This document shows, one piece after another, positions 7,490 to 15,649 of a stretch of 42,105 nt of DNA. Within the stretch, counting starts at the first letter, position 1. Every line of letters starts with the position of its first letter. The position numbers and the translations under genes are program-made. The notes below the pieces were generated by a model. The model had not been told where the DNA came from. It did not search any database and saw only the letters and a program-made list of their open reading frames with translations. The stretch comes from CAYYHA01 sp964471535. GTDB lineage: Bacteria > Myxococcota > Myxococcia > SLRQ01. The stretch lies in contig CAYYHA010000010.1 in the NCBI GenBank assembly GCA_964471535.1, positions 1 through 42,105 on the forward strand. Direction: 5' to 3'.

Positions 7490-8751
7490 GGTGGCGCCCC
7501 CGTGCCCTCGCGCGGGTGGGGGCGTGGGTGCTCGCCGCCGCCGTCGGGCACCTCGCCGCAGCGGAAGTGACCCTGCTTCGCGGCGAAGAGGCCTCCTTGA
7601 GCCTGGGGGGCTACGCGCGCAGCTTCAACGGAGTCCACCGCCTCGAGCCGACAGACGTCGATCCCCTCGTCACCGGCCTCTCGGCCACGATCCTGCGCGC
7701 CGAGTGGCGCCTGCGCCTGCCGCGGGCCACCCTCGAGGTGCACCAGCGCCTGACCGCCATGACGACGAGCGCAGGCCCAGGCGCGCCGGCCGCCGGTGCA
7801 GCGCAGGGCGGCGGCGCGGTGGGGCGCATCGGCGTGGGCGCCAGCGTTCCCCCCGGCCGCGCCGTGGATCTGTCCACCGAGATCTTCTCCGAGCCGGGCC
7901 TGACCGTGACCCACGACCTCGACCGCCTGGTGCTCCGCGTCTGGCTCGATGCGGTGGACCTCTCGGTGGGGCGGCAGGCGGTGACCTGGGGCACCGCGAT
8001 CCTCTTCCCCGTGGCCGATCTGTGGACCACCTTCAGCCCGTTCGAACTCGACACCTCGCAGAAGCGCGGCATCGACGCCCTGCGAAGCACCTGGGGGCTC
8101 TTCGGCGGGGCGGCGGAGTTGGATCTGGTGATCGCCGACCGGGGCGCCATCGACGATCTCTCCTTCGGCGGGCGGGTGGTCGCCTACACCCGAGTCGCCG
8201 ACCTGTGGGGCGGCATCGCCAAGCACTGGAACGAGATCTTTCTCTTCGCGGGAGGCAGCGCCGACGCCGGCGCCGTCAAGCTCCGCGCCGACCTCGCGGG
8301 CATCTACGATCTCGACGCGGCTGCGCCCCAGCTTCCCCGGGCGACGGTGGGGCTCGACGCCATCCGACCCGACCTGTCGCTCTCCCTCGAGGTGCACTTC
8401 AACGGAGCTGGCGCTGCTCCGGGGGAGGCCTACCTCACGTATGCCTCCGAGTCGGAACCATTGGGACGGGGCGAGACCTATCTCATGGGCCGGGTCTACG
8501 GGGGCGCTGCCCTGCGCTGGGTCCCCACCGAGCCGCTCACCGTCTCCGCGAGCGCGCTGGCCAACACCCTCGATCCCAGCGCCATGGTCGTTGTCTCCCT
8601 CGCCTATGCGCCCACCGAGGCGGCGACGGTGAGCCTCGGTCTGTTCCGCGGATTTGGGACGGCCCCGGCGCTCGCTCCGCGGCCCGAGCTGCCCAGCGAG
8701 TTCGGCGCCTATGGTGCCTTCTACTACGCCGAGATCTCCGCCTACTTCTAA
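7486..8751 (+). CDS. Outer-membrane beta-barrel protein of the LolA/FtsX operon
   Basis: A 421-residue protein with a signal peptide cleaved after about residue 26 (AAAVGHLAAA). The mature part is made of short alternating strands rich in Gly, Leu, aromatic and charged residues. The C-terminus is FYYAEISAYF, ending in Phe with alternating hydrophobic residues, which is the classical BAM recognition signal of outer-membrane barrels. The pattern GRQAVTWGTAILFPVADLWT is reminiscent of porin-like families with a conserved plug loop, but no specific family is assigned. As the last gene of the operon, coupled to the ATPase by ATGA, it probably supplies the outer-membrane end of the system: an exit pore, an acceptor, or the exported cargo itself. 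Confidence 0.75.
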   Translation: MRWRPRALARVGAWVLAAAVGHLAAAEVTLLRGEEASLSLGGYARSFNGVHRLEPTDVDPLVTGLSATILRAEWRLRLPRATLEVHQRLTAMTTSAGPGAPAAGAAQGGGAVGRIGVGASVPPGRAVDLSTEIFSEPGLTVTHDLDRLVLRVWLDAVDLSVGRQAVTWGTAILFPVADLWTTFSPFELDTSQKRGIDALRSTWGLFGGAAELDLVIADRGAIDDLSFGGRVVAYTRVADLWGGIAKHWNEIFLFAGGSADAGAVKLRADLAGIYDLDAAAPQLPRATVGLDAIRPDLSLSLEVHFNGAGAAPGEAYLTYASESEPLGRGETYLMGRVYGGAALRWVPTEPLTVSASALANTLDPSAMVVVSLAYAPTEAATVSLGLFRGFGTAPALAPRPELPSEFGAYGAFYYAEISAYF

Positions 8752-8818
8752 GCCGCGGGCCCTGTGCCCTTGGGGGCGCACGCCGTCGGGGTACCCTCGC
8801 CCGGCACCGAAGCCCAGA

Positions 8819-8847
8819 TTGACCCCGGGTGGGGCGGCGGATAGCGT
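8819..8847 (+). promoter_or_regulatory. Strong sigma-70-type promoter of the PEGA gene
   Basis: TTGACC (8819-8824), exactly 17 bases, TAGCGT (8842-8847), then 7 bases to the ATG at 8855. This is the clearest complete promoter in the window, and it leaves no room for a 5' leader. Confidence 0.7.
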
Positions 8848-8854
8848 CGTTGCC

Positions 8855-9382
8855 ATGACTGCTGGCCTCTTGCGTCTCGCTGCTGCCTGCGCGCTTCCAG
8901 TGGCCCTGGGCGGCTGCATGAGCCACGTGCTCATCAACACCGAGCCGCAGGGCGCGGAGGTCTACGTCGACGGAACCTACGTCGGCCAGGCACCGGTGCA
9001 GTACGGGGACAACGCCATCGTCGGCACCTCCCACCGCGTGGAGGTGCGCATGGAGGGCTACCATCCCACCTACGCCGAGTTCCGGCGCAGCGGCAACGTC
9101 AACGCTGGCGCACTCATCGGCGGCTTCTGTTGCTGGCCGATCTGGCTCTGGGTGGTCGACTACCCGCCGGTGCTGCTCTATCGCCTGCGCCCCCTGGACG
9201 CCCGCTCGGACGCGCGGGACGCCCCTGCCGGTGCGGCGCCAGGGGATCGACCAGGTGTGTCGGAGCCGGAGTCGGAGGAGGAGTGGGTGCCGCCGCCCCC
9301 GCCGCCGCCGGAGACCGATCGCGGGGCGGCAGGTGGCGCGCCCGACGCGGGCGCGGAGCGCGAGGAGCCAGCCCCCCTCTGA
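8855..9382 (+). CDS. PEGA-domain lipoprotein with membrane segment
   Basis: A 175-residue protein. The signal peptide ends in the lipobox ALGGC (Cys21). Residues 24-75 are a PEGA domain (INTEPQGAEVYVDGTYVGQ, then EVRMEGYHPTYAEF), a small beta-sandwich common on bacterial surface proteins. A hydrophobic, tryptophan-rich segment follows (about 84-108, GFCCWPIWLWVVDYPPVLLY). The C-terminal 60 residues are disordered, acidic and proline-rich (seven consecutive prolines), a possible wall-spanning tail. The ATG at 8855 is set by the signal peptide and by the promoter ending seven bases before it. It is transcribed alone, convergent with the DUF255 gene. The role is unknown. Confidence 0.82.
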   Translation: MTAGLLRLAAACALPVALGGCMSHVLINTEPQGAEVYVDGTYVGQAPVQYGDNAIVGTSHRVEVRMEGYHPTYAEFRRSGNVNAGALIGGFCCWPIWLWVVDYPPVLLYRLRPLDARSDARDAPAGAAPGDRPGVSEPESEEEWVPPPPPPPETDRGAAGGAPDAGAEREEPAPL

Positions 9383-9447
9383 AGTGCGCATGACAGCCTA
9401 GGACGCATGTCTCGACCCGGTCTCCGCTGGCGCCGTGACCCGCCGAG

Positions 9448-11826
9448 CTAGGGGCGTGCTGCGGGCTCGAGGGGCGGCGGAGGTGTGGGAAAGAGGGGCG
9501 CCAGTCGCAGCAGCTGCCGCCGCAGCACGGCGGGATCGGAGGTGGGCAGCTCGCAGCGCCCCGCCTCACACACGTAGGCGGTCGCGCCGGCGCGTCCGGG
9601 ACCCTTGCGCTCGAGCCACGGGACACGCGCGAGGAGCGCCGGCGGCGGCTGGGCACCTGCAACCACGAGTACCCGCTCGGGCACCGGGGCCTCGGCCACC
9701 GTTCGCTCGAGCTGGGGCGCCGGCGCCCCAGCGCCCACTATGGCCACCTCCTTTGGCTGCCCGTAGATCCACATCGCTGCCGAGAGTAGGGCCGGCGTGG
9801 CAGGCCCCATCTTGGGGGCGAGGGCAGAGAGGAGGGCTTCGGCACGCTCGCGGTAGCGCCGGTCCTGCGTGAGCGTGTGGAGGCGGAGGAGGTTCTGCGC
9901 GGCCACCGCGTTCCCCGAGGGCAGCGCGCCGTCATAGAAGGGCTTGGTGCGAGCGAGGGGCGAATCCGCGCCACTTGGGGTCAGGAAGTAGCCGCCGTCC
10001 GTCGCGTCCCAGTAGCCGTGATCGAGATCGGCCTGCAGCGCGATGGCGGCCTCGAGGTGCCCGACCTGGCCCGTGGCTTCGTAGAGGTCGAGGCGGGCCG
10101 CGGTGAGGTAGGCGAGATCGTCCAGGTACGCCGGCCCGCTCGCGTGTCCCTCGTGCCATGCGTGCAGCGGGCGACCCGATCCGTCGCGCAGCCGGGTGTC
10201 GAGGAATCGCACGATCTCCTCTGCCCGCTGCACGAAGTGGGGCGCCTCGAGGGTCAGGCCCGCCTGTGCGAAGGCCGAGGCGGCCAGGGCGTTCCACCCG
10301 AGCAGGATCTTCTCGTCCCGGTGGGGCGGCGGCCGCTTCGCACGCGCGGCATACAGCCTGGCCTTTGCCGCCTCCAGCCGCTGTCTGGCCGCCTCCGTTC
10401 CGAGCCCCACCTCACTGGCACAATCCGAGAGGGGGCGGCGCAGTGCCAGCACCGAGCGGCCGTCCACCGGGCCGTGGTCGCCGATGCCGTAACAGGCGAT
10501 GACGACGCGGGCCGCCTCGGTGCCCAACACGGCCTCGATCTCTTCCGGCGTCCAGGTGAAGAAGCGGCCCTCCTCTTCCCGGCCCTCCGGTGTGGGGCTG
10601 TCGGCATCGGTCGCAGCGTAGTAGGCGCCCCCTGCATCGCGCATCTCGCGCTCGAGGTAGCCCAGGGTCGTGCGGGCGACCGCTGCGAAGTCCTCGCGCC
10701 CGCTGGCCCGGTAAGCGGCAAGGTACACCGAGACCAAGAGCGCGTTGTCGTAGAGCATCTTCTCGAAGTGCGGCAGGTTCCAATCCCGGGTGACCGAGTA
10801 CCGGTGGAAGCCGCCGCCCACCTGATCGTGGATGCCTCCCCGCGACAGATGCTCGAGCGTCTCGATCACCATGCGCCGGGCTTCGGGGTCTTTGGTGTGC
10901 GCCGCATAGCGAAGGAGGAAATCGAGGGCCGCGGGGCGGGGGAACTTTGGGGCACGCCCAAAGCCGCCGTAGACGGGGTCGAAGCGGGCCGCGAAGTGGG
11001 CCGCACTCCGGTGGAGGATCTCCGGTGCGGGCAGCCCGTCGCCCGGCGCAGGCCGGGCGGCCCTCCGGACGGCGTCGACCAGGGCTTTGGCGCGCGCCTG
11101 CACCCGTGCCGGATCTGCCTGGTAGAGCTGCACCGCCTGCTCGAGCAGCTCGAGGAGGCCCGGGCGCCCGGCCCGGCCGTGCGGCGGGAAGTAGGTGCCA
11201 CCGAAGAAGGGTTCACCGTCCGGCGTGAGCAGCACCGTCATCGGCCAGCCCCCGCGTCCCGAGAAGGCCTGCACCGCCGACATGTAGACCGCGTCCACGT
11301 CGGGACGCGCCTCGCGGTCCACCTTCACCGGGACGAAGTGGGCGTTGATGTAGGCGGCGACCTCGGGATCCTCGAAGCTCTCCCGCGCCATCACGTGGCA
11401 CCAATGGCAGGTGGAATACCCGACCGAGAGGAAGATGGGCCGGCCGGTCGCCTGCGCCCGTGCGAAGGCCTCCTCGCCCCAGGGCATCCAGTTGACCGGG
11501 TTCAGCGCGTGCTGCAGCAGGTACGGGCTGTGCGTGAGGAGGAGGCGGTTGACGTAGCGGGGCGCACCATCGGGGCGGTGGTGGGGCGTCCTCGGCCGCT
11601 TGTCTTCCGGCATCGCCTGGAACGCTGCTCTCAGCCGTGCCTCGAGCGCCGGATCGACCCGGTCCACACCGGGGAGGTCGGGATCGCCGAAGCGGGCGCC
11701 CTCCGGCGGGCTCGGGGTGGGGGCACGCTCGGCCGGCGCGCCGGCGAGGGGGACGGCCGTCTGTCCGCAGGGTCCGCAGGCGGCGAGGGCCAAGAGCGCG
11801 AGGGTGAGGGGAAGGGCGGGGCGCAC
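9448..11826 (-). CDS. DUF255/YyaL-type thioredoxin-fold protein, lipoprotein form
   Basis: A 792-residue protein of the YyaL/spermatogenesis-associated protein 20 family. After a lipobox (LALAAC, Cys17) and a Pro-rich linker comes the hallmark N-terminal thioredoxin-like domain (about 92-260): NRLLLTHSPYLLQHALNPV, then STCHWCHVM (Cys140, Cys143) and GGWPMTVLLTPDG. The rest is an alpha/alpha-toroid resembling N-acylglucosamine 2-epimerases and cellobiose epimerases (for example GGGFHRYSVTRDWNLPHFEK, then LLGWNALAASAFA and a C-terminal GNAVAAQNLLRL). The family's substrate is unknown. Members are usually cytoplasmic, so the lipobox is unusual. The GTG at 11826 is preceded by TATGCT six bases away. 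It is divergent from the DUF1592 gene. Confidence 0.88.
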   Translation of the reverse strand: MRPALPLTLALLALAACGPCGQTAVPLAGAPAERAPTPSPPEGARFGDPDLPGVDRVDPALEARLRAAFQAMPEDKRPRTPHHRPDGAPRYVNRLLLTHSPYLLQHALNPVNWMPWGEEAFARAQATGRPIFLSVGYSTCHWCHVMARESFEDPEVAAYINAHFVPVKVDREARPDVDAVYMSAVQAFSGRGGWPMTVLLTPDGEPFFGGTYFPPHGRAGRPGLLELLEQAVQLYQADPARVQARAKALVDAVRRAARPAPGDGLPAPEILHRSAAHFAARFDPVYGGFGRAPKFPRPAALDFLLRYAAHTKDPEARRMVIETLEHLSRGGIHDQVGGGFHRYSVTRDWNLPHFEKMLYDNALLVSVYLAAYRASGREDFAAVARTTLGYLEREMRDAGGAYYAATDADSPTPEGREEEGRFFTWTPEEIEAVLGTEAARVVIACYGIGDHGPVDGRSVLALRRPLSDCASEVGLGTEAARQRLEAAKARLYAARAKRPPPHRDEKILLGWNALAASAFAQAGLTLEAPHFVQRAEEIVRFLDTRLRDGSGRPLHAWHEGHASGPAYLDDLAYLTAARLDLYEATGQVGHLEAAIALQADLDHGYWDATDGGYFLTPSGADSPLARTKPFYDGALPSGNAVAAQNLLRLHTLTQDRRYRERAEALLSALAPKMGPATPALLSAAMWIYGQPKEVAIVGAGAPAPQLERTVAEAPVPERVLVVAGAQPPPALLARVPWLERKGPGRAGATAYVCEAGRCELPTSDPAVLRRQLLRLAPLFPTPPPPLEPAARP

Positions 11827-11832
11827 GGCGGC

Positions 11833-11838
11833 AGCATA
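11833..11838 (-). promoter_or_regulatory. -10 element of the DUF255 gene
   Basis: Minus-strand TATGCT followed by GCCGCC and the GTG start at 11826. No convincing -35 was seen. The same six-base spacer, GCCGCC, recurs in front of the gene at 40545. Confidence 0.5.
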
Positions 11839-11967
11839 GCGCCGCTGGGGCTGGGGCTCACCCCGTGGCCCGGGGAATCGAGCCGTGCGGCCGAGGTGCC
11901 GCGGCGAAGCGGGCGCAAGCCTCCCCCAGCGTCCGTCTCGCGGCGCTTACACCCTCGCGTGGCCGCG

Positions 11968-11996
11968 TTGTCCAGGCGCGGTGGACTCGTTAGGAT
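11968..11996 (+). promoter_or_regulatory. Promoter of the DUF1592/DUF1552 operon
   Basis: TTGTCC (11968-11973), 17 bases, TAGGAT (11991-11996), then 7 bases to the ATG at 12004. The in-frame ATG at 11995 lies inside the -10 element, which argues that 12004 is the true start. Confidence 0.6.
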
Positions 11997-12003
11997 GCCA
12001 GCG

Positions 12004-13659
12004 ATGCGCCCATCGCGTCCCAGGATGCGGTCCTGCGCCGTGCTGGCCGTCGCCGCGGCCGTCCTCCCGGCAATAGGAGGCTGTCCGGCGGCGGGCCCCG
12101 CCACGTCGCCCGATGGCGGGATCGAGTCCCATCCGGCGGCCACCTTCGCCCCCGCGCCGCCGGCCATGCGGCGCCTGACCCGGGCACAGTACCTCAACTC
12201 GGTACGCGATCTCTTGGGGATGGAGGTGGCGCTCCCCGTCGAGCTCGAGGCCGACACCCCCCTCAACGGCTTCGCCTCCATCGGCGCCGCCCGCATCACC
12301 ATTCCGCCGGTGGCGGTGGAGCGCTACGAGGCGGCGGCTCTGGCGCTGGCCGAGGCGGCGATGGCGCCGGAGCACCGCGACAGCCTCGTGCCCTGCCGCC
12401 CGGACGGCGTCTGGGACGAGGCCTGCGCCGCCCATTTCCTTGGCACCTTCGGCCGCCGTGCGTGGCGCCGGCCCCTCGACGATCTGCAGCTCGCGACCCT
12501 GCTCGCGGTGGCGAAGGAGGGCGCCGAGACCGAGGGCGACTTCTATGCGGGGCTGAAGTGGGCCATCGCGACGATCCTCCAGTCGCCGCGCTTCCTCTTC
12601 CGGCAGGAGCAGGGCGTGCCCGATCCCAACGACCCGACCCGCCGCCGGTACGACGACTGGGAGATGGCCACCCGCCTCTCCTACTTCCTGTGGAATACGA
12701 CCCCCGACGACGCGCTCCTCGATGCGGCGGCGGCGGGCCGGCTCACCACCGACGAGGGCATTCGCGCCGAGGTGCGTCGCCTCCTCGCCGATCCGCGGGC
12801 GCGGGACGGCCTGCGCAACTTCTTCAGCGAGTTTCTGCAGCTCGACAAGCTCGACGGGCTGGCCAAGGACCCGGACCTCTATCCGCAGTACAGCGACGCC
12901 CTCGCCAGCGAGATGCGCCTCGAGGTGCTGCGCACCGTCGAGGATCTGCTCCTCGAGCGCGGGGAGAGCCTGCTTTCGCTCTATACGAGTCGGCACACCT
13001 GGGTGGGCGACGGGCTCGCGGCCCTCTACGGCCTGCCCCCGGCAGGCGGGGAGATGCGGCCGGTGGACCTCCCTCCGGAGTCGCAGCGGGTGGGGCTCCT
13101 GGGAAAGGCCGCCTTCCTCGCGGTGAACGCCCATGTGCGCGACACCTCGCCCACCTATCGGGGCCGCTTCGTCCGCGAGAACCTCCTGTGTACCTCGGTG
13201 CCCTCGCCCCCGCCGGGTGTGAACACCGAGATCCCGGCGCCGGACGAGCACGCGCGGACGCTCCGCGAGCGTCTCGCCGCCCACCAGGAGGTGGAGGAGT
13301 GCGCCGCCTGCCACAAGATGATGGACCCCATCGGCTTCGGCCTGGAGAACTTCGATGCCATCGGGCAGTGGCGTGACACCGACAACGGCGTTCCCATCGA
13401 CGCCACCGGCGAACTCGACGGCGTTCCCTTCGATGGCCCCGAATCCCTTGCCCGCGCCGTTGCCAACCACCCCAAGGCCGCCGAGTGTCTCGTCCGGCAG
13501 ATCTACCGTTATGCGACGGCGCACGTGGAGCGCCCCGGGGAGGCGGTCGTGATCGACGAAGTCATGAAGGCCTTCGACGAGGGCAGCGGCCGCTTCGAGG
13601 CGGTCGTGGAGGCCATCGCCTTGTCGCGGGGCTTCCGGGAGGCAGGACCGGTCCCATGA
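12004..13659 (+). CDS. DUF1592-family lipoprotein with c-type haem motif
   Basis: A 551-residue lipoprotein (lipobox AIGGC, about residue 27) with the full domain series of this family. In order these are DUF1587 (RRLTRAQYLNSVRDLLG), DUF1595 (FLGTFGRRAWRRPLDD), DUF1592 (LKWAIATILQSPRFLFRQE to FSEFLQLDKL), DUF1588 (ending in CAACHKMMDPIGFGLENFD) and DUF1585 (CLVRQIYRYATAHVE to the C-terminus). CAACH at 433-437 is a CxxCH c-type haem attachment site. Such proteins are abundant in Planctomycetes and Myxococcota next to DUF1552 genes; their activity is not established. The ATG at 12004 fits the upstream TAGGAT. The stop overlaps the DUF1552 start by four bases, so the two products are made together and probably interact in the periplasm. 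Confidence 0.9.
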   Translation: MRPSRPRMRSCAVLAVAAAVLPAIGGCPAAGPATSPDGGIESHPAATFAPAPPAMRRLTRAQYLNSVRDLLGMEVALPVELEADTPLNGFASIGAARITIPPVAVERYEAAALALAEAAMAPEHRDSLVPCRPDGVWDEACAAHFLGTFGRRAWRRPLDDLQLATLLAVAKEGAETEGDFYAGLKWAIATILQSPRFLFRQEQGVPDPNDPTRRRYDDWEMATRLSYFLWNTTPDDALLDAAAAGRLTTDEGIRAEVRRLLADPRARDGLRNFFSEFLQLDKLDGLAKDPDLYPQYSDALASEMRLEVLRTVEDLLLERGESLLSLYTSRHTWVGDGLAALYGLPPAGGEMRPVDLPPESQRVGLLGKAAFLAVNAHVRDTSPTYRGRFVRENLLCTSVPSPPPGVNTEIPAPDEHARTLRERLAAHQEVEECAACHKMMDPIGFGLENFDAIGQWRDTDNGVPIDATGELDGVPFDGPESLARAVANHPKAAECLVRQIYRYATAHVERPGEAVVIDEVMKAFDEGSGRFEAVVEAIALSRGFREAGPVP

Positions 13660-15065
13660 GCCGCACCTTGACCACCGGCAGGCGAAAGGCCCTGCGTCTC
13701 TCCCGGCGCGCCGTGCTTCGTGGCCTCGTGGGAGGGGCCGCGGTGATGCTGGGGCTGCCGCCGCTCGATGCCATGTTCAACGGCAACGGCACTGCCTACG
13801 CCAGTGGCGAGCCCATCCCCCTGCGCTTCGGCATCTGGTGGTGGGGCAACGGCGTGCGCCTCTCCGAGTGGACGCCGACGGAGACGGGGGCCGGTTGGAC
13901 GCCCACACCCCTGCTCGAGCCGCTCGCTCCGGTGAAGGCGTACGTCTCGGTGCTCTCGGGAATGCAGTTCTACACGGGGAACGAGCGGGGCCACCACGCG
14001 GGCTGCGTCGCACTGCTCTCCGCTGCGCCCATGGTGGTGCAGGATCCCAACGGGGCTCCGTTTGCCTCCACCTTCTCCGAGAAGAGCATCGACCAGCGCA
14101 TCGCCGAGCACTGGGGCACCCTCACCCGCTTTCCTACCCTCGAGGTTGGTGTCTCGAAGAAGGTGGTCGTCAACGAGGGTACGACGCTGCGCTACCTCTC
14201 CCACAACGGCCCTGACAACGCGAATCCGCCCGAGTACGAGCCGGGCGCCCTCTTCGATCGGCTCTTCGGTCCCGGCTTCGTGCCGCCGGGTGAGGGGCCT
14301 GCGGAGCCCGACCCGAGTCTGCGCCTTCGGCGTAGCGTGCTCGACGCGGTGCTCGCCGATGCGGCGCGGCTGCGCGAGCGCCTCGGCGCCACCGACCGGG
14401 CCCGCCTCGACCAGCACCTCGAAGGCATCCGCCAGCTCGAGCGGCGGATCGCGGCGATGGAGATGGGCAGCGGTGGGAGCACCTCGACCGCCTGCGCCCG
14501 GCCCGAACCGCCCGGGGCGTATCCCGACATCGAGGGCAAGGAGCAGATCACCGAGCGCAATGCGGTGATGGCCGAGCTGGTGGCGATGGCGCTCGCCTGT
14601 GACCAGACGCGCATCTTCACCAACCTCTTCACCGGCTCGAGCGGGGGCACCGTCTTCTACCAGGCCGGTGCCGACCGAGGCATCCACGAGCTCACCCACG
14701 GCGAGCCAGGCGACCAGCCCACGGTGAAGGCGTGCACCCGCTACACCATGGAGCAGCTCGCCGTGTGGCTCGAGGCGCTGCGGAGCATCCCCGAGGGCGA
14801 TGGCAATCTCCTGGACCACTGCGCCATCCTCGCCGCGAGCGACGTTGCCGAGGGGCGCACCCACTCCCTCTACGACCTGCCGATCCTCGTCTGCGGGCGC
14901 GCGGGTGGGGCGCTGGTCCATCCCGGCATCCACTACCGGTCGGAGACGCGGGAGAACACGACGAAGGTCCACCTCGCGCTCCTGATGGCGCTGGGGCTGC
15001 CCTACACCGAGTTTGGGACCGGGGGGGGCTATGTGGATGCGCCGCTCTCCGCGATCCTCGCTTGA
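13656..15065 (+). CDS. DUF1552 family Tat-exported protein
   Basis: A 469-residue protein. The N-terminus carries a twin-arginine signal (LSRRAVLRGLVGGAAVMLG), so it is exported folded, possibly with a cofactor. The mature part matches DUF1552: LRFGIWWWGNGVRLSEWTP, YVSVLSGMQFYTGNERGHH, then SIDQRIAEHWGTLTRFPTLE and the C-terminal LYDLPILVCGRAGGAL. These proteins share features with the alkaline phosphatase/sulfatase-like DUF1501 group and are nearly always encoded beside DUF1592 proteins. The start sits in ATGA overlapping the DUF1592 stop. A working hypothesis is a periplasmic redox or hydrolytic pair; this is inference, and the substrate is unknown. Confidence 0.88.
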   Translation: MSRTLTTGRRKALRLSRRAVLRGLVGGAAVMLGLPPLDAMFNGNGTAYASGEPIPLRFGIWWWGNGVRLSEWTPTETGAGWTPTPLLEPLAPVKAYVSVLSGMQFYTGNERGHHAGCVALLSAAPMVVQDPNGAPFASTFSEKSIDQRIAEHWGTLTRFPTLEVGVSKKVVVNEGTTLRYLSHNGPDNANPPEYEPGALFDRLFGPGFVPPGEGPAEPDPSLRLRRSVLDAVLADAARLRERLGATDRARLDQHLEGIRQLERRIAAMEMGSGGSTSTACARPEPPGAYPDIEGKEQITERNAVMAELVAMALACDQTRIFTNLFTGSSGGTVFYQAGADRGIHELTHGEPGDQPTVKACTRYTMEQLAVWLEALRSIPEGDGNLLDHCAILAASDVAEGRTHSLYDLPILVCGRAGGALVHPGIHYRSETRENTTKVHLALLMALGLPYTEFGTGGGYVDAPLSAILA

Positions 15066-15067
15066 AC

Positions 15068-15502
15068 TCATGCGCCCCGAGCGTTCCCGTCTCCCGCGTC
15101 CTCCTCGGGCACGAAGACGAGAGCGGCCGAGTTCACGCAGTGGCGCACCCCGGTGGGCGGCGGGCCGTCGTCGAAGCGGTGCCCGAGGTGGCCGCCGCAG
15201 CGCGCGCAGAGGATCTCGGTGCGGATCATGCCGTGGCTTGTGTCGCGGCGGGTTGCGATAGCGGCGGGATCCAGCGCCTCGAAGAAGCTGGGCCAGCCGG
15301 AGCCGGAGTCGTACTTGGCCTCCGAGCGGAAGAGCGGCGTGCGGCATCCGGCGCACAGGTAGATGCCCCGGCGCTTCTCGTTCCAGTAGCGGCCGGTGAA
15401 GGGGGGCTCGGTGCCGCCGCGGCGGAGCACCTCGTACTGCTCTGGCGTCAGGCGCGCCCGCCAGGCCTCCTCGCTCTGCGGGATCTCGTCGTCGTCCGAC
15501 AT
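15068..15502 (-). CDS. msrB: Peptide-methionine (R)-S-oxide reductase
   Basis: A 144-residue single-domain MsrB that reduces methionine-R-sulfoxide in oxidised proteins. Four zinc cysteines are present in two CxxC pairs (Cys50/Cys53 and Cys99/Cys102). The catalytic cysteine is Cys122 in the diagnostic motif RHCVNSAAL. SGSGWPSF and HGMIRTEI are further family blocks. There is no signal peptide, so it is cytoplasmic. The start is ATG at 15502 on sequence length; only a weak hexamer (CACGCT, nine bases upstream) and no good ribosome site precede it. It converges with the DUF1552 gene, with two bases between stops, and is divergent from the PilZ gene. Confidence 0.95.
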   Translation of the reverse strand: MSDDDEIPQSEEAWRARLTPEQYEVLRRGGTEPPFTGRYWNEKRRGIYLCAGCRTPLFRSEAKYDSGSGWPSFFEALDPAAIATRRDTSHGMIRTEILCARCGGHLGHRFDDGPPPTGVRHCVNSAALVFVPEEDAGDGNARGA

Positions 15503-15595
15503 GGCCTGAGCAGCGTGGATCGGAGCCGCCCGCCACGCAAGCGGGCCGGTTCCGCCGATGCCGCACGTTGCGGCGGGGCTGGTGCCACGGCCCTT

Positions 15596-15601
15596 TACGA
15601 T
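15596..15601 (+). promoter_or_regulatory. Possible -10 element of the PilZ gene
   Basis: TACGAT within a locally A/T-richer stretch (ctttacgattga). It predicts a leader of about 40 bases, in contrast to most first genes here. No -35 at a standard distance was found. Confidence 0.35.
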
Positions 15602-15609
15602 TGAGGCTG

Positions 15610-15629
15610 GCGCTGCGAAGCTGCAGCGC
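15610..15629 (+). promoter_or_regulatory. Leader hairpin upstream of the PilZ gene
   Basis: GCGCTGC and GCAGCGC form a perfect 7-bp stem around the loop GAAGCT. It ends 20 bases before the ATG and 8 bases before the ribosome site GAGGTGA. It could be an RNA structure in the leader or a protein operator; no known riboswitch class is recognised. Confidence 0.4.
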
Positions 15630-15649
15630 GACTGCTCGAGGTGAGTGAG

